Shown in pieces: positions 1 through 9,478 of a stretch of 11,735 nt of DNA; position 1 is the stretch's first letter; each line of letters opens with the position of its first letter. The stretch lies in NCBI GenBank assembly GCA_943704525.1, contig CALSCQ010002954.1:1-11735 (forward strand), read 5' to 3'. A program made the position numbers and the translations under genes. Source of the DNA: Pigoraptor vietnamica (taxonomy: Eukaryota > Opisthokonta > Filasterea). The notes under the pieces are model-generated. The model was given only the letters and a program-made list of their open reading frames with translations. It made no database searches and was not told the DNA's origin.

Positions 1-918
1 AAAAATAGCCACCCATCGCCCGGTTTCGTAATTAATTCTCTATGGGATAACTCATACGGAATCTTTCGAAGGGTGCATCGTAAATTGACTTGGCGCGCGT
101 TTTGCCTTTTTCCGGTCCGAGGGGCGGTTCCATGCGCTAATAATCCTCCGTGCCCATAGTGAGCCCATAGTGAACGGCGGAGCGTAATTAAGCACCTTTT
201 TCCTTATCAGTGATTTTCAATCGGAGTGTGACATATGGCCGCACACGCACATGCACACACACACGCGCGTACACACTCTACGCCCGCTGCCGCTCTCTGT
301 TTGCGATCCCCTTGGGGTGTGCGTGTGACTGTGTTGCTTGTGTGTCTGCATGACGAGTGTGTGTGTGTGTGTTGTGCGTGTGTGTCGATTGCAATTTGAA
401 GGGGATTTTTCAAGGTGTGGCTATTTCAGCTTTGGAACAGCTGGACTGCCCACACAGCGATTTCAATCATAACAATCGCCTGCGACCGCCGCATTTTTAA
501 GCGCGCCGCCCCGTGTGTCGTGGGGCTTTGCCGTGTCCCGCACGGCGAATTGCAAGTGTTGATCGGTGCGCGAGTGTAATTGTGTGGCGTCGCCCGTCGA
601 ACCATCTCGAAACAGTCCGAACGTGCCGTTTTGGACGCGTCCTCGTGCTTTTTCGCCGGTCCACGTCGTGCCCCTTTTCGCGATTGTCTGTGCACGCACG
701 CGCGCGCACGTGGGCGTCATCTCTCCTTTTTGGCGCGGGCCGTCGTGTTGCCTTTTCGGTCTGTGGTTTTGCGCTCCCCATGTGCGCGTGTGCGCCCCAT
801 CCTTTCAATTCGGTTGCGAATCGGCGCTGACTTCTGCTGAGTGAACCGCGTGGAGAGTCCGTGCGGTGGGAATCGGCGTGCGATTTGGGCGCCGCGTAGC
901 CGACTGGAGGCCGCGGAA
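1..918. other. Upstream region without a supported gene; presumed promoter and leader of the alpha-kinase gene
   Basis: No reading frame here resembles a protein family; the frames that exist are Thr/His or Cys/Val-rich products of CA/GT microsatellites or antisense shadows. The stretch holds an 11-bp exact tandem repeat (152-173), a CA/GT-rich zone (about 241-390), and a palindromic E-box core CACGTG (707-712) followed by a half CRE (CGTCA, 715-719). An in-frame TGA at 838-840 closes the kinase frame upstream, so the leader reaches at least to that point in the same exon. A 5' UTR intron cannot be excluded. No TATA box is obvious. Confidence 0.5.
152..173. repeat. 11-bp perfect tandem duplication
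   Basis: The unit GCCCATAGTGA occurs at 152-162 and again directly at 163-173. Its role is unknown; it may be replication slippage or a duplicated binding site. Confidence 0.9.
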
Positions 919-2437
919 ATGAGCCTTGGGGAACCCGTGCGCCTCGCGGCTTCACTCTCCATCTCGACGGGGAGCGGCAAGCTCTCCGGCCTCTCCGTGT
1001 CGCCGAACGACGTGGCCCTGTCGCTGGGAAGTGACCCCGACATTCACATGCGGAGGAGAGATGGCGCGGACGGCATGGAGATGGCCGCCGCGCCGGTCGT
1101 TGAGACATCCCCTTCGTCGTCGCGATTTTCCGACACGCTGAGCCAGCCTTCGCCCGCCCACACGGCGGGATCTCTCGCTCACACGCACGGCGCATCGCAA
1201 CCGGCATCTTTGGTCGCTGCTGCTGCTGCTGCAGCGCAACCCGGCCAACAGCCACAACAGCCTGCGACGCCCGCAACTCCCTCAGCGCGACCCCCGCGGC
1301 GGTTGTCCTCGCAAGAGGGCCCTGCGTCGTCGGTGACGGAGAAATCGATGGCGCTGAGCAGTGCGCATGGGTCGGACGGCGCCGGGCCTTCGGGGCTCAA
1401 CGCGAAGCGCGCCGAGGTTGCCGGTGGGCTTGTGTCGGCCACCACGCGGACGTCGGAGGAGACGGATTACTTTCCGTCGGAAAACGTGAGCGTGGGGCGG
1501 CATGCGATGACGGTGACGGGCGCGGAGGGCGCGAAGAAGGTTGTGAGTTTTCGGGCGCGTCGCGTGAGCGGGAGCAGCGAGGACGGCGAGTCGTCGGTGT
1601 CGCGCACGCAGATTGATCCGCCGAGCAAGACGACGACGTCCTCGTCGCGATCGACGGTGACTACAAAGCGGAGCGAGTACTGGACGAAGCTGAACAATTT
1701 GAAGGAGCTGTTTGACCAGGGCTTCATCACGGTGACCGAGTATAAGGAGCGCAAGGACCAGCTCATCGACGAACTCACGGGGACGACGTGCTCGGAATCG
1801 ATGGTGTCGAAGGACCGCAACGAGAGGAGCTCGCTTCGGGGAAAGAAGCAGCGTGGGTCTCGCGTGGTGTTTCGCGCGTTTTGGATGGAGTGCGTGTGTG
1901 TGCGTGTGCGTGTGCCTGTGTGCGTGTGCCGTGTGCTTCCAGTAGCTGATTTCTGCCATATCCGTGACTGCAGCGACGACCGTCATCCACCGTCCTCCGC
2001 CGGACTTCACCCCGATCAAGGAGGAGAACGCCATCCGTCACACGTTCGATCTCACCAACGCGCGCTGGACGGAGACGCCGATCCGCGTCAAGATTGAGCC
2101 CGAGGCCTTCGCGCGGGGCGGGCTTCGGCGCGCGTACCACATGAAGGACCTCACGGAGGCGGACGATGCCGTGACGTATGTCGTGAAGATTTCGATCGAC
2201 CCTCTCGAGGATCACGACCAGTACTTCCAGGACGTCGAGATGCAGATGTACTGCAAGCTGTGGGCGGACAAGTTTAACGAGTGCAACCCCCCGAAACACG
2301 TCGATTTTGTCAAGGCGTGGCTGCTCACGCTGACGGACCGACAGAACAGGCCGCTGTGGGTGCTTGTGCGGGCTTGCCGGTTACATGTCGTCGGATGCGG
2401 TGTGGCGTGTGCGTGCGTGTGTGTGTGCGGGTGTGTG

Positions 2438-2469
<32 letters not shown>

Positions 2470-3205
2470 TGTGTGTGTGTGTGTGTGTGTCCTCGTTGTT
2501 TCTGCCTCTTTCTAACACGCATGTATGTCTGCGCTTTGCAGCGTCGCCGTCGAACGCTTCATTGACGGCCCTTATCGCAAGCACAACAACAACTACGGCT
2601 ACGTGAACGAGGACGAGCGGAACACGCCGCAGGCGTTCTCGCACTTCACGTACGAGGCGTCCGGACACACGTCGCTCGTGTGCGACATTCAGGGCGTCGG
2701 CGACCTCTACACGGACCCGCAAATGCACACGATCGACAAGATTGGCTTCGGGAAGGGCAACCTCGGCGTGAAGGGATTCGACAAGTTTCTCGAGACGCAC
2801 CGCTGCAACTCGATCTGCCGCTATCTGAAGCTGCCGAGCATCAACGCCAAGGCCGTGGACATGGGAACGATCCCCTCGACCGTCTTCATGCCGCAGGATC
2901 CGATCTCGAACGTCCGCATGCAGGCCGTGCCGCCGCTGCCCCACTATGCCCGGCTGTCGGTGCCATCGGCGGCGCCCCCGCCCACGTCGGCCGCCAGCCC
3001 GCTCATTCCGAGGGATGCGAACGTGCGCGCGACGGCGGTGGGTCTCCGTTCTTGTGTGCGGTTTAGTCTGTGTGCTTGAGCGTAATCATGGTGACATGTG
3101 GCGTGCATTTATCTAACGGGCGCTCTAAGGCACGAGACTCACTCTCTTCTCTCGATGGATGCGCAGGCTGGTTCCTCCATGTTCGCGTGCTGCAGCATAC
3201 TCTAG
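919..3205 (+). CDS. eEF2K/MHCK-type alpha-kinase with SHOCT-like hairpin and predicted C-terminal CaaX box
   Basis: Four exons: 919-1852, 1974-2355, 2542-3037, 3167-3205; introns of 121, 186 and 129 nt, phases 1, 2, 0, all with donor GTGGGT and acceptor CAG. The spliced product is 616 aa. ATG 919 is the first in frame after the stop at 838-840. Residues 1-250 are Ser/Ala/Pro-rich and look disordered. Residues 253-288 (EYWTKLNNLKELFDQGFITV and following) fit a SHOCT hairpin. The alpha-kinase domain covers about 335-535: PEAFARGGLR loop, ATP lysine K383 (YVVKI), D487 in DIQGVGDLYTDP, Gly-rich FGKGNLG (508-514), and the zinc set H473, H525, C527, C531, matching eEF2K H260, H312, C314, C318. The family phosphorylates Ser/Thr, for example eEF2 or myosin heavy chain. 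The SEL1-like C-terminus of eEF2K is absent; instead the tail ends ACCSIL, a CaaX box with X = Leu (geranylgeranyl type). Intron retention at 3038 would give a different tail ending at 3079. I am sure of the kinase family and less sure of the substrate. Confidence 0.93.
2398..2490 (+). repeat. (GT)n/(GTGC)n microsatellite in kinase intron 2
   Basis: Nearly pure GT with GTGC interruptions fills most of the 186-nt intron (2356-2541) on the sense strand. A likely branch site TCTAACA (about 2513-2519) and acceptor TTTGCAG follow. Confidence 0.95.
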
Positions 3206-3447
3206 CCCGCCAAATGCCGCGCCGTATCGCCGTTCGTCTTTGCCGTGCGTTGTCGTCTTGCGTACATGCTATTATTTGCTGCGCGCGTTGCGTTGCGTTG
3301 CTGTCTGGGACTAAAGCCACGTCCTCTATATCGACCCCACACTTCTGTCTCCTGTCGTCTCCTGCATGTGGGGGACACCTCTCTGCAAAACCCATGGAGG
3401 CCCAATTGCTAACAACCATAAATTAGAAACTAAACAAACAGCGGCAT
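3206..3447. other. Convergent intergenic spacer, 3' ends of alpha-kinase and STK19 genes
   Basis: 242 nt separate two convergent stop codons. The kinase-side half is pyrimidine-rich, and a short A/T-rich patch (about 3408-3440) lies near the STK19 stop. I find no canonical AATAAA on either strand; the nearest resemblance is CATAAATTA on the plus strand near 3418. No other gene is seen. Confidence 0.6.
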
Positions 3448-5375
3448 TTAGCCTCTTCGCTTGGCTCCCTTGCCATAGTCCACCAGCCGCACGAGATCAC
3501 CCGCCGCCGTGCTTATCCTGCGACACAACGCACGACACCATTGGCACAGCTCCACTTCACCGAACACTCCACACAGTCGAGAGCAACACTCACAAACACA
3601 CGAAACGAACGGACACAAAAAAGGTTGGGCGGGCGCACACATGGGCACACAGCACTCACGCACGCAACGCACGCAGGCGCACCTTTCCACCGCTTCCGAT
3701 CCAACAATGTCCGCGAGCAAGTAGTCGAACGAGAGCTTCGAGCCGCCGAGTCGCCGCTTGCGCAAGTCCTGGAAAGGGGCCACATCCGCGTGTTGAGGAG
3801 ACAACTCAGAGGCCGAAACCATGAGTGTCACATTAAGTAGCCCTCCCACAACCCCCCCTCCCCCTCATGTAACCCCCAAACACACCACGGCGCTTCCCAC
3901 CGTCACAAGCAACTCCTTGAACTTTGTGCGCTTGAGCGACTGCAGTAGCGCGCGCCGGCCCTTCTCGAGGCTTGACAGGTACGGCGCGGCGCCGGGGAGA
4001 CCGAACCAGTACGTGGCCACGTCACGCATGGCAAGCAGGCCGGCGCCGGTGAGCGCGCGCATCTCACTCTCGGAGAAGTGGGACGAGAGGACCGAAGACC
4101 GCACGCTTGCGTCGGGCTCGTTGGCAAGAACACGCGCGACGAAGCGATCTGAACGAGTGAAACGGGCGGGGGGATGCGCGTAAGTGAGCCGAGAAGGATG
4201 CAAACCAACACGCACACGCACACGCACACACACGCTCGATAATCCCACCCGTCAGCTCAACCATCGATTGCTGAGGCTTCTCACTGCCGCCGTTGCCCGC
4301 AGCGCCATGTGCAGCGTCACCCAATGCAGGAGGCTGAGTGTGTACATGCGCGTCGCGTGGTTGGGCTGCTGCTGCTGCGCGCGCTGCGTCCCACGCGGCC
4401 GCACGCGCTCTCAAGTAGCCCACAAGGTCCTCCGCGAACACGACAAAGAATTCGTCGCTGGGCGCGTTGAGGCGGAGGAGGCGAATCTTGCGCTCGCTCT
4501 TCAACCGAATCTAATGGAAGTTGGACTAAGAGAAACATCGCCAGAGTGTGCAGCAGCCCAAACAGACGATGGGACACTAACAGAGACAAGGACTTCCCGC
4601 ACGACGAAGGCACATGCACGCACACATGCACGCGCACGTGGCACGTGCTATGGGCAATAGACGCGCGCACAAGCGGCAGCAGCACACCCACAATTTCGCG
4701 GTCGGCGTCCGTTCTGTCGCTCACGACAGTGTACAGCTGGTGCTTGAGCATGACGGCGGGGAGTGTCGACAGCGACGAGGGATCCCCAAACTTATGCCGC
4801 GGAAAGTGCGCGCGCAGGTACTCGAGGGCAGCCAGTGTGTCTGACGGAAGCGCAAAGGGCTGGTCGTCGCCCCCTGCAGCGCGCGTTGAGCAGTGTGGCG
4901 CAAAAGTGCGAAAGTGCGCATGTCTCTCTGTCTATACGTGTGTGGGGAGTGTGCGTACGCCAGTGCGGCGCTGTCCGAAAAGGTGTCCGAGAGTACGTCA
5001 CCGTGCTGCCAGTGTGTGCGTACGCCTTCGTGCGTGTGTGTGTGCGTGTATGCGTGCGCACTGTGTGCGTGCGTGTACAGCCGGCGGCAGTGGAACACAC
5101 AGCCCACCCATTTCAATCTCCGCCGCTTTTTTCCCGCGTTCCCCACGTAACACTCCCGCGGCCGCGCGGTAATTCGGCGCCGCCGTCGGTGACTCCACGC
5201 GCGTTCGCTTGCGCACACTCAAATCGTCCAACGGCGCCTTGCCGCCAGTTACATCTCCCTCGTCCTCTTCGTCGCTGGACCACCCCAACCGCAACGGCGC
5301 ATCGTGCGTTACTCTCGAAGGCCCGCTGTCCGCGGCGTCTTCAAACCGCCTCTTTTTCGAGAGCTGCAGGGACAT
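3448..5375 (-). CDS. STK19: STK19 homologue (tandem winged-helix nuclear protein)
   Basis: Six exons on the minus strand: 5375-5147 (or 5375-5108), 4873-4692, 4510-4249, 4148-3901, 3768-3683, 3517-3448. Phases are 1, 0, 1, 0, 2 and all join in frame, giving 358 aa (371 with the longer exon 1). ATG 5375 has a good context (GCCATG). Signatures shared with human STK19 as I recall it: LKHQLYTVVSDRTDADREI; KIRLLRLN then FVVFAEDLVGYLRA; GLLAMRDVATYWFGLPGAAP; SLEKGRRALLQSLKRTKFKE; DYLLADIVGSEAVERISTAA near the C-terminus. The N-terminus carries basic clusters (KKRR at 7-10, RKRTR) fitting nuclear entry, plus an acidic patch. An Ala/Gln/His-rich insert (encoded by about 4258-4410) separates the second and third conserved blocks. 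Despite its name the family lacks kinase motifs; recent work places STK19 in transcription-coupled nucleotide excision repair as a DNA-binding partner of stalled Pol II complexes. The exon 1 donor is uncertain (5146 or 5107, same phase). Confidence 0.9.
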
Positions 5376-5850
5376 GGCGGTGCGTGGACGAGAGCGCGTT
5401 GGGGCGCAGCGTCCCGGAAGAAAGGAGAGCTGTACTCCTTCTAGCGATTCCGAGATGTCGGAGTGGGTGGTGGGTGCGTTGGACCGTACTGATGACGTAA
5501 GCACAGTGACACCATCGCAAGAGGTGACTTTCATGGGCACACGAGGGCGCGCTTTCCTCAGTGAGCCCTGTCACACGCAACGCACGCGGCAACATCGGCA
5601 ATCGAACGCGGGAACGCAAGCAGACGCACGCGCGCACGCAGCGCGACGGCAAAAGACAGAGCAAACGCAGACACACGCAGACGCACGTAGACGGCGACTT
5701 CCACGCAAGCCCGAGCTAGTGGCAACGCCGATACACCGCAGTCGAAACCGCGACACATCGGAATGCCGTAGAAAGCAGAGCGCAATTCGCGCACAAGGGA
5801 GTTGTCGGTATTGTTGCCTCCCACGGCAGGCGCACACCGAGTAACGTGTC
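5376..5850. other. Intergenic spacer: STK19 promoter and MED4 3' flank
   Basis: 475 nt between the STK19 start and the MED4 stop, both genes on the minus strand. The half next to STK19 holds a CRE-like TGACGTAA (5493-5500), about 120 bp upstream of the ATG. The middle (5570-5700) is rich in CA and CGCAC words, giving low-complexity reading frames only. No gene, RNA gene or canonical poly(A) signal is seen. Confidence 0.55.
5493..5500. promoter_or_regulatory. CRE/ATF-like TGACGTAA upstream of STK19
   Basis: TGACGTAA is a common bZIP (CREB/ATF) binding form and lies about 118 bp upstream of the STK19 start. A TACGTCAC element occurs in the MED4/PRPF18 promoter (7838-7845). An 8-bp match can arise by chance; binding is inferred. 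Confidence 0.3.
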
Positions 5851-7473
5851 TCAGTCCTCGTCCGATTCCGGGTTGAGATCGAGCGTGACGGCGCGCTTCG
5901 GCGCACGTGACCGGTCGGGGGAGGGCTCTCTCTTCCGCTTTCCGTTCGCAACAGCCGCGCGCTTGGGCGATTTTGCGGCGGGGGCGGGCTCTTCCTCTTT
6001 AATGGCCTCGTCCGCGAGTGGGCGAGATGCGACAACTGCGCGCACACACGCGATTGCAAACAGAATGCATGAGACAGATGACTAGACACAGCACGCGGCG
6101 TGCGACGGAACACATACACCACAATTGAATGAGTGAGACGACCTAGCATGCACTAAGCGCCACAATACGACACACACGCAACGAACGGGGCTCCCTAATC
6201 GCGCAAGGACAGCACGTTGCAGCACGAGCGTGTGAAGAAACATCGCCACAGCGACGCACCCGACGCGGCTGCCTCCGAGACGGAGTAGAGGAGCCCCGAG
6301 CGCATCTGCACATCGGTGGGAAAGGGCGTCGAGTAGGGACCGAGGGGCATGTTGGGCTGCCACCCCGGAGGCGCAGACGACGAGTAGCTCGTGTAGCTGG
6401 CGTAGCGCACGAGGTCGACGGGATCAACGGCGCCTGCACGAACGCGCGCACGCACGAGCAGTGTTAGAGGAGAGGCAGACACATGGACGTCACGACGTAC
6501 GTTAAACGCAAGTACACGATAACGGAAGTACGATGCGCAGCCGCATGCCTTGTACCCCATCCGCCCGCACACACACGGAGTGCCCGCACACACACGGAGC
6601 GCATGCACACAGAGGGCGCACGCACAGACGCACGCCATTTACGAATCACACGCACCACACAGCACGTGCGCCACACGCAAACATGCACGCGCAAAAGGGG
6701 ACTCCACGTACCGGCCTTCGCCTGGCGCATGAGCGCCATTCGTTCCTTGGCGACGTCGAGCGCCGCTTCAAGCTCCGTCTCCGCGAGGCGCAGCTGCGAA
6801 ATGGCGGACGCAATTTGCGTGTTGTGCCTGCCCACGGCCTCTCGGAGCGCCTCTATTCGCCGCTGGAATCGCTGGTGCTCCTCCACTGCGATTCACAGAG
6901 AACGTTGTTACATACACTGCGAGAAAAAAACGACGGGAGCGACGCTTCTGCGCATACCCGCACAGCCCACACGTACACACGGACCCACGCTTACGCACGC
7001 ACGCCAGATACGCACCTTGCCGCAACGCCATCCTCAATTCTGCGTCCTTTTCTACAATGGTGCGCGCAATGGCCACGGGATCCGCCGCGGGTGCGCCGCC
7101 CTGTGTGACCATGGGAGACACACGAAACAGTGAGACGGCACCATAACCGACAGTGTGCCCAGACCGACCACAGACATAAACAAGCGCAAGTTTTCACTCC
7201 AATCGCCCCACGACACAACACCCGGAGAGAGTTTGTAACGAAAACGTTTACGATTTTGTTCCGTCCAACTCTCCCTCATACCCACGCGAAGCCACTCTCA
7301 CGACCCATCCCCACGCGAAGCCACTCTCACGCACGCAGCCCAACCCATCCCCACGTGCGCACCTGCCCTATTCGCTGAGATGAGTCCGCCGCCGCGAGAA
7401 GCGCCTCAAAGAGACTCTTCGCAAGCGCCGCATACTGTGTGAGCAGCGACGACGCACCCTCAATTGCCGCCAT
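5851..7473 (-). CDS. MED4: Mediator complex subunit 4
   Basis: Five exons on the minus strand: 7473-7363, 7100-7016, 6885-6712, 6433-6260, 6035-5851; introns of 262, 130, 278 and 224 nt, phases 0, 1, 1, 1, donors GTGCGC, GTGCGT, GTACGT, GTGCGT. The product is 242 aa (human MED4 is 270). ATG 7473 sits in a strong context (GCCATGG). Residues 1-37 form an Ala/Leu-rich helix. EKDAELRMALRQVEEHQ (about 52-70) followed by a heptad-like segment to about 120 is the coiled coil that packs in the Mediator middle module. The MED4 hallmark follows: VDLVRYASYTSYSSSAPPGW then QPNMPLGPYSTPFPTDVQMR (about 127-167). The C-terminus is a basic stretch (KRKR, APKR) ending in the acidic LDLNPESDED. Mediator bridges transcription factors and RNA polymerase II in the nucleus. 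The gene is divergent from PRPF18. Confidence 0.9.
6563..6599. repeat. 18-bp direct repeat in MED4 intron 3
   Basis: GCCCGCACACACACGGAG occurs at 6563-6580 and again at 6582-6599, one base apart. It lies in the CA-rich (sense GT-rich) intron and is a slippage product by appearance. Confidence 0.85.
7274..7331. repeat. 29-bp period tandem repeat in MED4 intron 1
   Basis: CCACGCGAAGCCACTCTCAC occurs twice, 29 bp apart (cores near 7282 and 7311). A third, partial copy of the unit start (ACCCATCCCCACG) lies at about 7343-7355. The repeat is close to the intron 1 donor at 7362. Confidence 0.85.
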
Positions 7474-7748
7474 GGCGAATCCCCACGAAAATCGTCGCCC
7501 GTCCCTGTCACGGTGCGGCGATGCACGCTACCGCCGCGGGGAGCGAAGTGCCGTCGCGTGCCCCATGAACGGGGACGGCCCCAAGAGGGGGCTTCCGATA
7601 CGAACGATAGCCAGAGGGAGTGCACGTGTTTTGCGTAGTGACCGAGGGATGCAATCGGAGGGGTCTGAGGGAAGTCTTAGGTGGACTCTCCCTACTCTCT
7701 TCGAAGAGTCTCTCGCTATCTCTCTGTCTTCTCTTGCTCTCACTGTCC

Positions 7749-7789
<41 letters not shown>

Positions 7790-8008
7790 ACTCTCCCTCT
7801 CGCCAATTTAGAGCAGTGCGCTGGCACAACGAAGGCATACGTCACGCGGATTGGCTGGTGCGTCAGAGTGATGTCACTACAACACGTAACGGTTTCGTCG
7901 TGTTAGATATTGCCAAAGGCAAACGGAGCCCTTTTTTTTCGTGCATGTGCACATGTCATTGCGTCCCTTTGTATTGTATTGAGGGGCTCTGCTGGTCGAA
8001 AGGGGAGA
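7474..8008. promoter_or_regulatory. Divergent MED4/PRPF18 promoter region
   Basis: The starts of MED4 (minus) and PRPF18 (plus) are 535 bp apart with no gene between. Sequence words suited to a shared promoter are CCAAT (7803-7807), TACGTCAC (7838-7845), an inverted CCAAT (ATTGG, 7850-7854) and TGATGTCA (7869-7876), clustered within 75 bp. A (CT)15 tract lies at 7755-7784. TATAAAGG at 8017-8024 lies inside the PRPF18 coding sequence and is not a TATA box. The factors involved are inferred only. Confidence 0.45.
7755..7784. repeat. (CT)15 microsatellite in the divergent promoter
   Basis: Uninterrupted CT dinucleotides, within a longer pyrimidine-rich stretch (about 7684-7802). CT/GA tracts in promoters often exclude nucleosomes; a role here is inferred. 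Confidence 0.95.
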
Positions 8009-8067
8009 ATGGACGCTATAAAGGCGGAGATTGAGCGCAAGCGAAAGGCGCTCGAGGAAAAGGTGTG

Positions 8068-8104
<37 letters not shown>

Positions 8105-8494
8105 ACGTTCGCGTGAGAACGTGTCTGACTGAGTGTGTGTGTGTGAGTGTGTGGGGGGTGTGCGTGTGGGCGTGTGTTCGCGTGGGCGTGTGGTGTGTGA
8201 GCGCACGTGTGACTGTGGGTGTGTAGGTGGGTGGGGTGCACCCACCTGAGTGTGTCTGTGTGTGAGCGCGTGTGCGTCTGAGTGTGTCTGTGTGTGGGTG
8301 CGTGCGAGTGCCTGGACTTTGTGCGTGATGTCTAAGCAATCATGAAGTTGACACTGTGTGCATTGCAATCCGCAGGAACTCATTACAAGCCAGCGGAAAT
8401 ACTTTAAGCGAGGAGAGCTCGAGGCAAAGGAGAGGGAAGAGTACTTGAAAAAGCACCAGGTGGGTGTCGTGTCGTTGTGTCTCTGCGAGCGCGC

Positions 8495-8548
<54 letters not shown>

Positions 8549-9444
8549 ATGTGTGTGTGTGTGTGTGTGTGTATGTGTGTGTGTATGTGCGCATGTGTGT
8601 GTGCACAGGTGACTGCGTCTGCATCAAGCCCGTGCGTGTATGTATGTATGTGTGAAAGGTTGTGTCTGTACCATGTGACACGTGCGTGGGCGCGCTATTC
8701 CGTAATGGCTTCCCTCTCACAATAACGTAACTATCGTTTTTCCGCAGCCGTCGCAAACGGCACAAACGGCGCCGTCCGACGCAGCACCGCCGGCGGCCGA
8801 CAAGGCAGATGCGCTGACCATCCTCACAAAGAACATTGCCGTCCCCGCACTCCCCGTGGCCGAAGTGATACGGCGGTTGAGGGAACGCGGCGAGCCCATT
8901 CGGCTGTTTGGCGAGACGGACGAGGAGCGCGCGCTGCGGTTGCGCAGGCACGAAATTCTGGAGCCCGAAGTGAACAAGGTATGCAGGCGATGGGCTGTTT
9001 GAAGTGAGGACGGAAAGAAGAGAGAGAAGGAGAGAGGGGGGGGGGGGGATGGCTCGCAAGAGGAGGACGTGATGCGTGTGCGTCCACCAATGAATGGCGT
9101 GTGTCGTTGTGTGTGTGATTTAGTGTGCTAACAGCTCTTGCGTGGAGTACGAGCACACGCGGCCGTGACCAATCTGATCCGAACTCGTTATATGGTACTT
9201 TCACGCCTAATCTTCTCCTGCGACAGGGTCTCCGCAACGACTTTATGGATGCGATGGAGACGGTGGACCAGGAGTTTCTCGACAAGTTGCTCAAGCAGAG
9301 CGATGCGAAGGACGAGGCGGAGGAGCGCGCCGCGCAGGGCGAAGAGGAGAAGACGCTCCACGAAGAAATCATGGTGGGTGGCGCATTCTACTCGCAAGCG
9401 CTTAGTGAAACGCATCTTCACTTCACACGCACGCACACACACAC

Positions 9445-9478
<34 letters not shown>

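Noticed and set aside
841-918. GTG start at 841 extending the alpha-kinase N-terminus
   Set aside because: Eukaryotic initiation at GTG is rare; ATG 919 is in frame and in an acceptable context.
1282-2034. 250-codon minus-strand frame opposite the alpha-kinase exon 1
   Set aside because: Arg/His-rich antisense shadow of a GC-rich exon that crosses the kinase intron; it resembles no family.
3038-3079. Unspliced alpha-kinase C-terminus as the main form
   Set aside because: The donor at 3038 matches the gene's other donors exactly and the acceptor keeps phase; kept only as a possible intron-retention form.
8017-8024. TATAAAGG as a TATA box for PRPF18
   Set aside because: It lies downstream of the start codon and encodes conserved residues (Ile-Lys-Ala) of the Prp18 N-terminus.
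8464-8655. Cys/Val-repeat and His/Thr-repeat small proteins across the window
   Set aside because: These frames are translations of (GT)n and (CA)n microsatellites inside introns.
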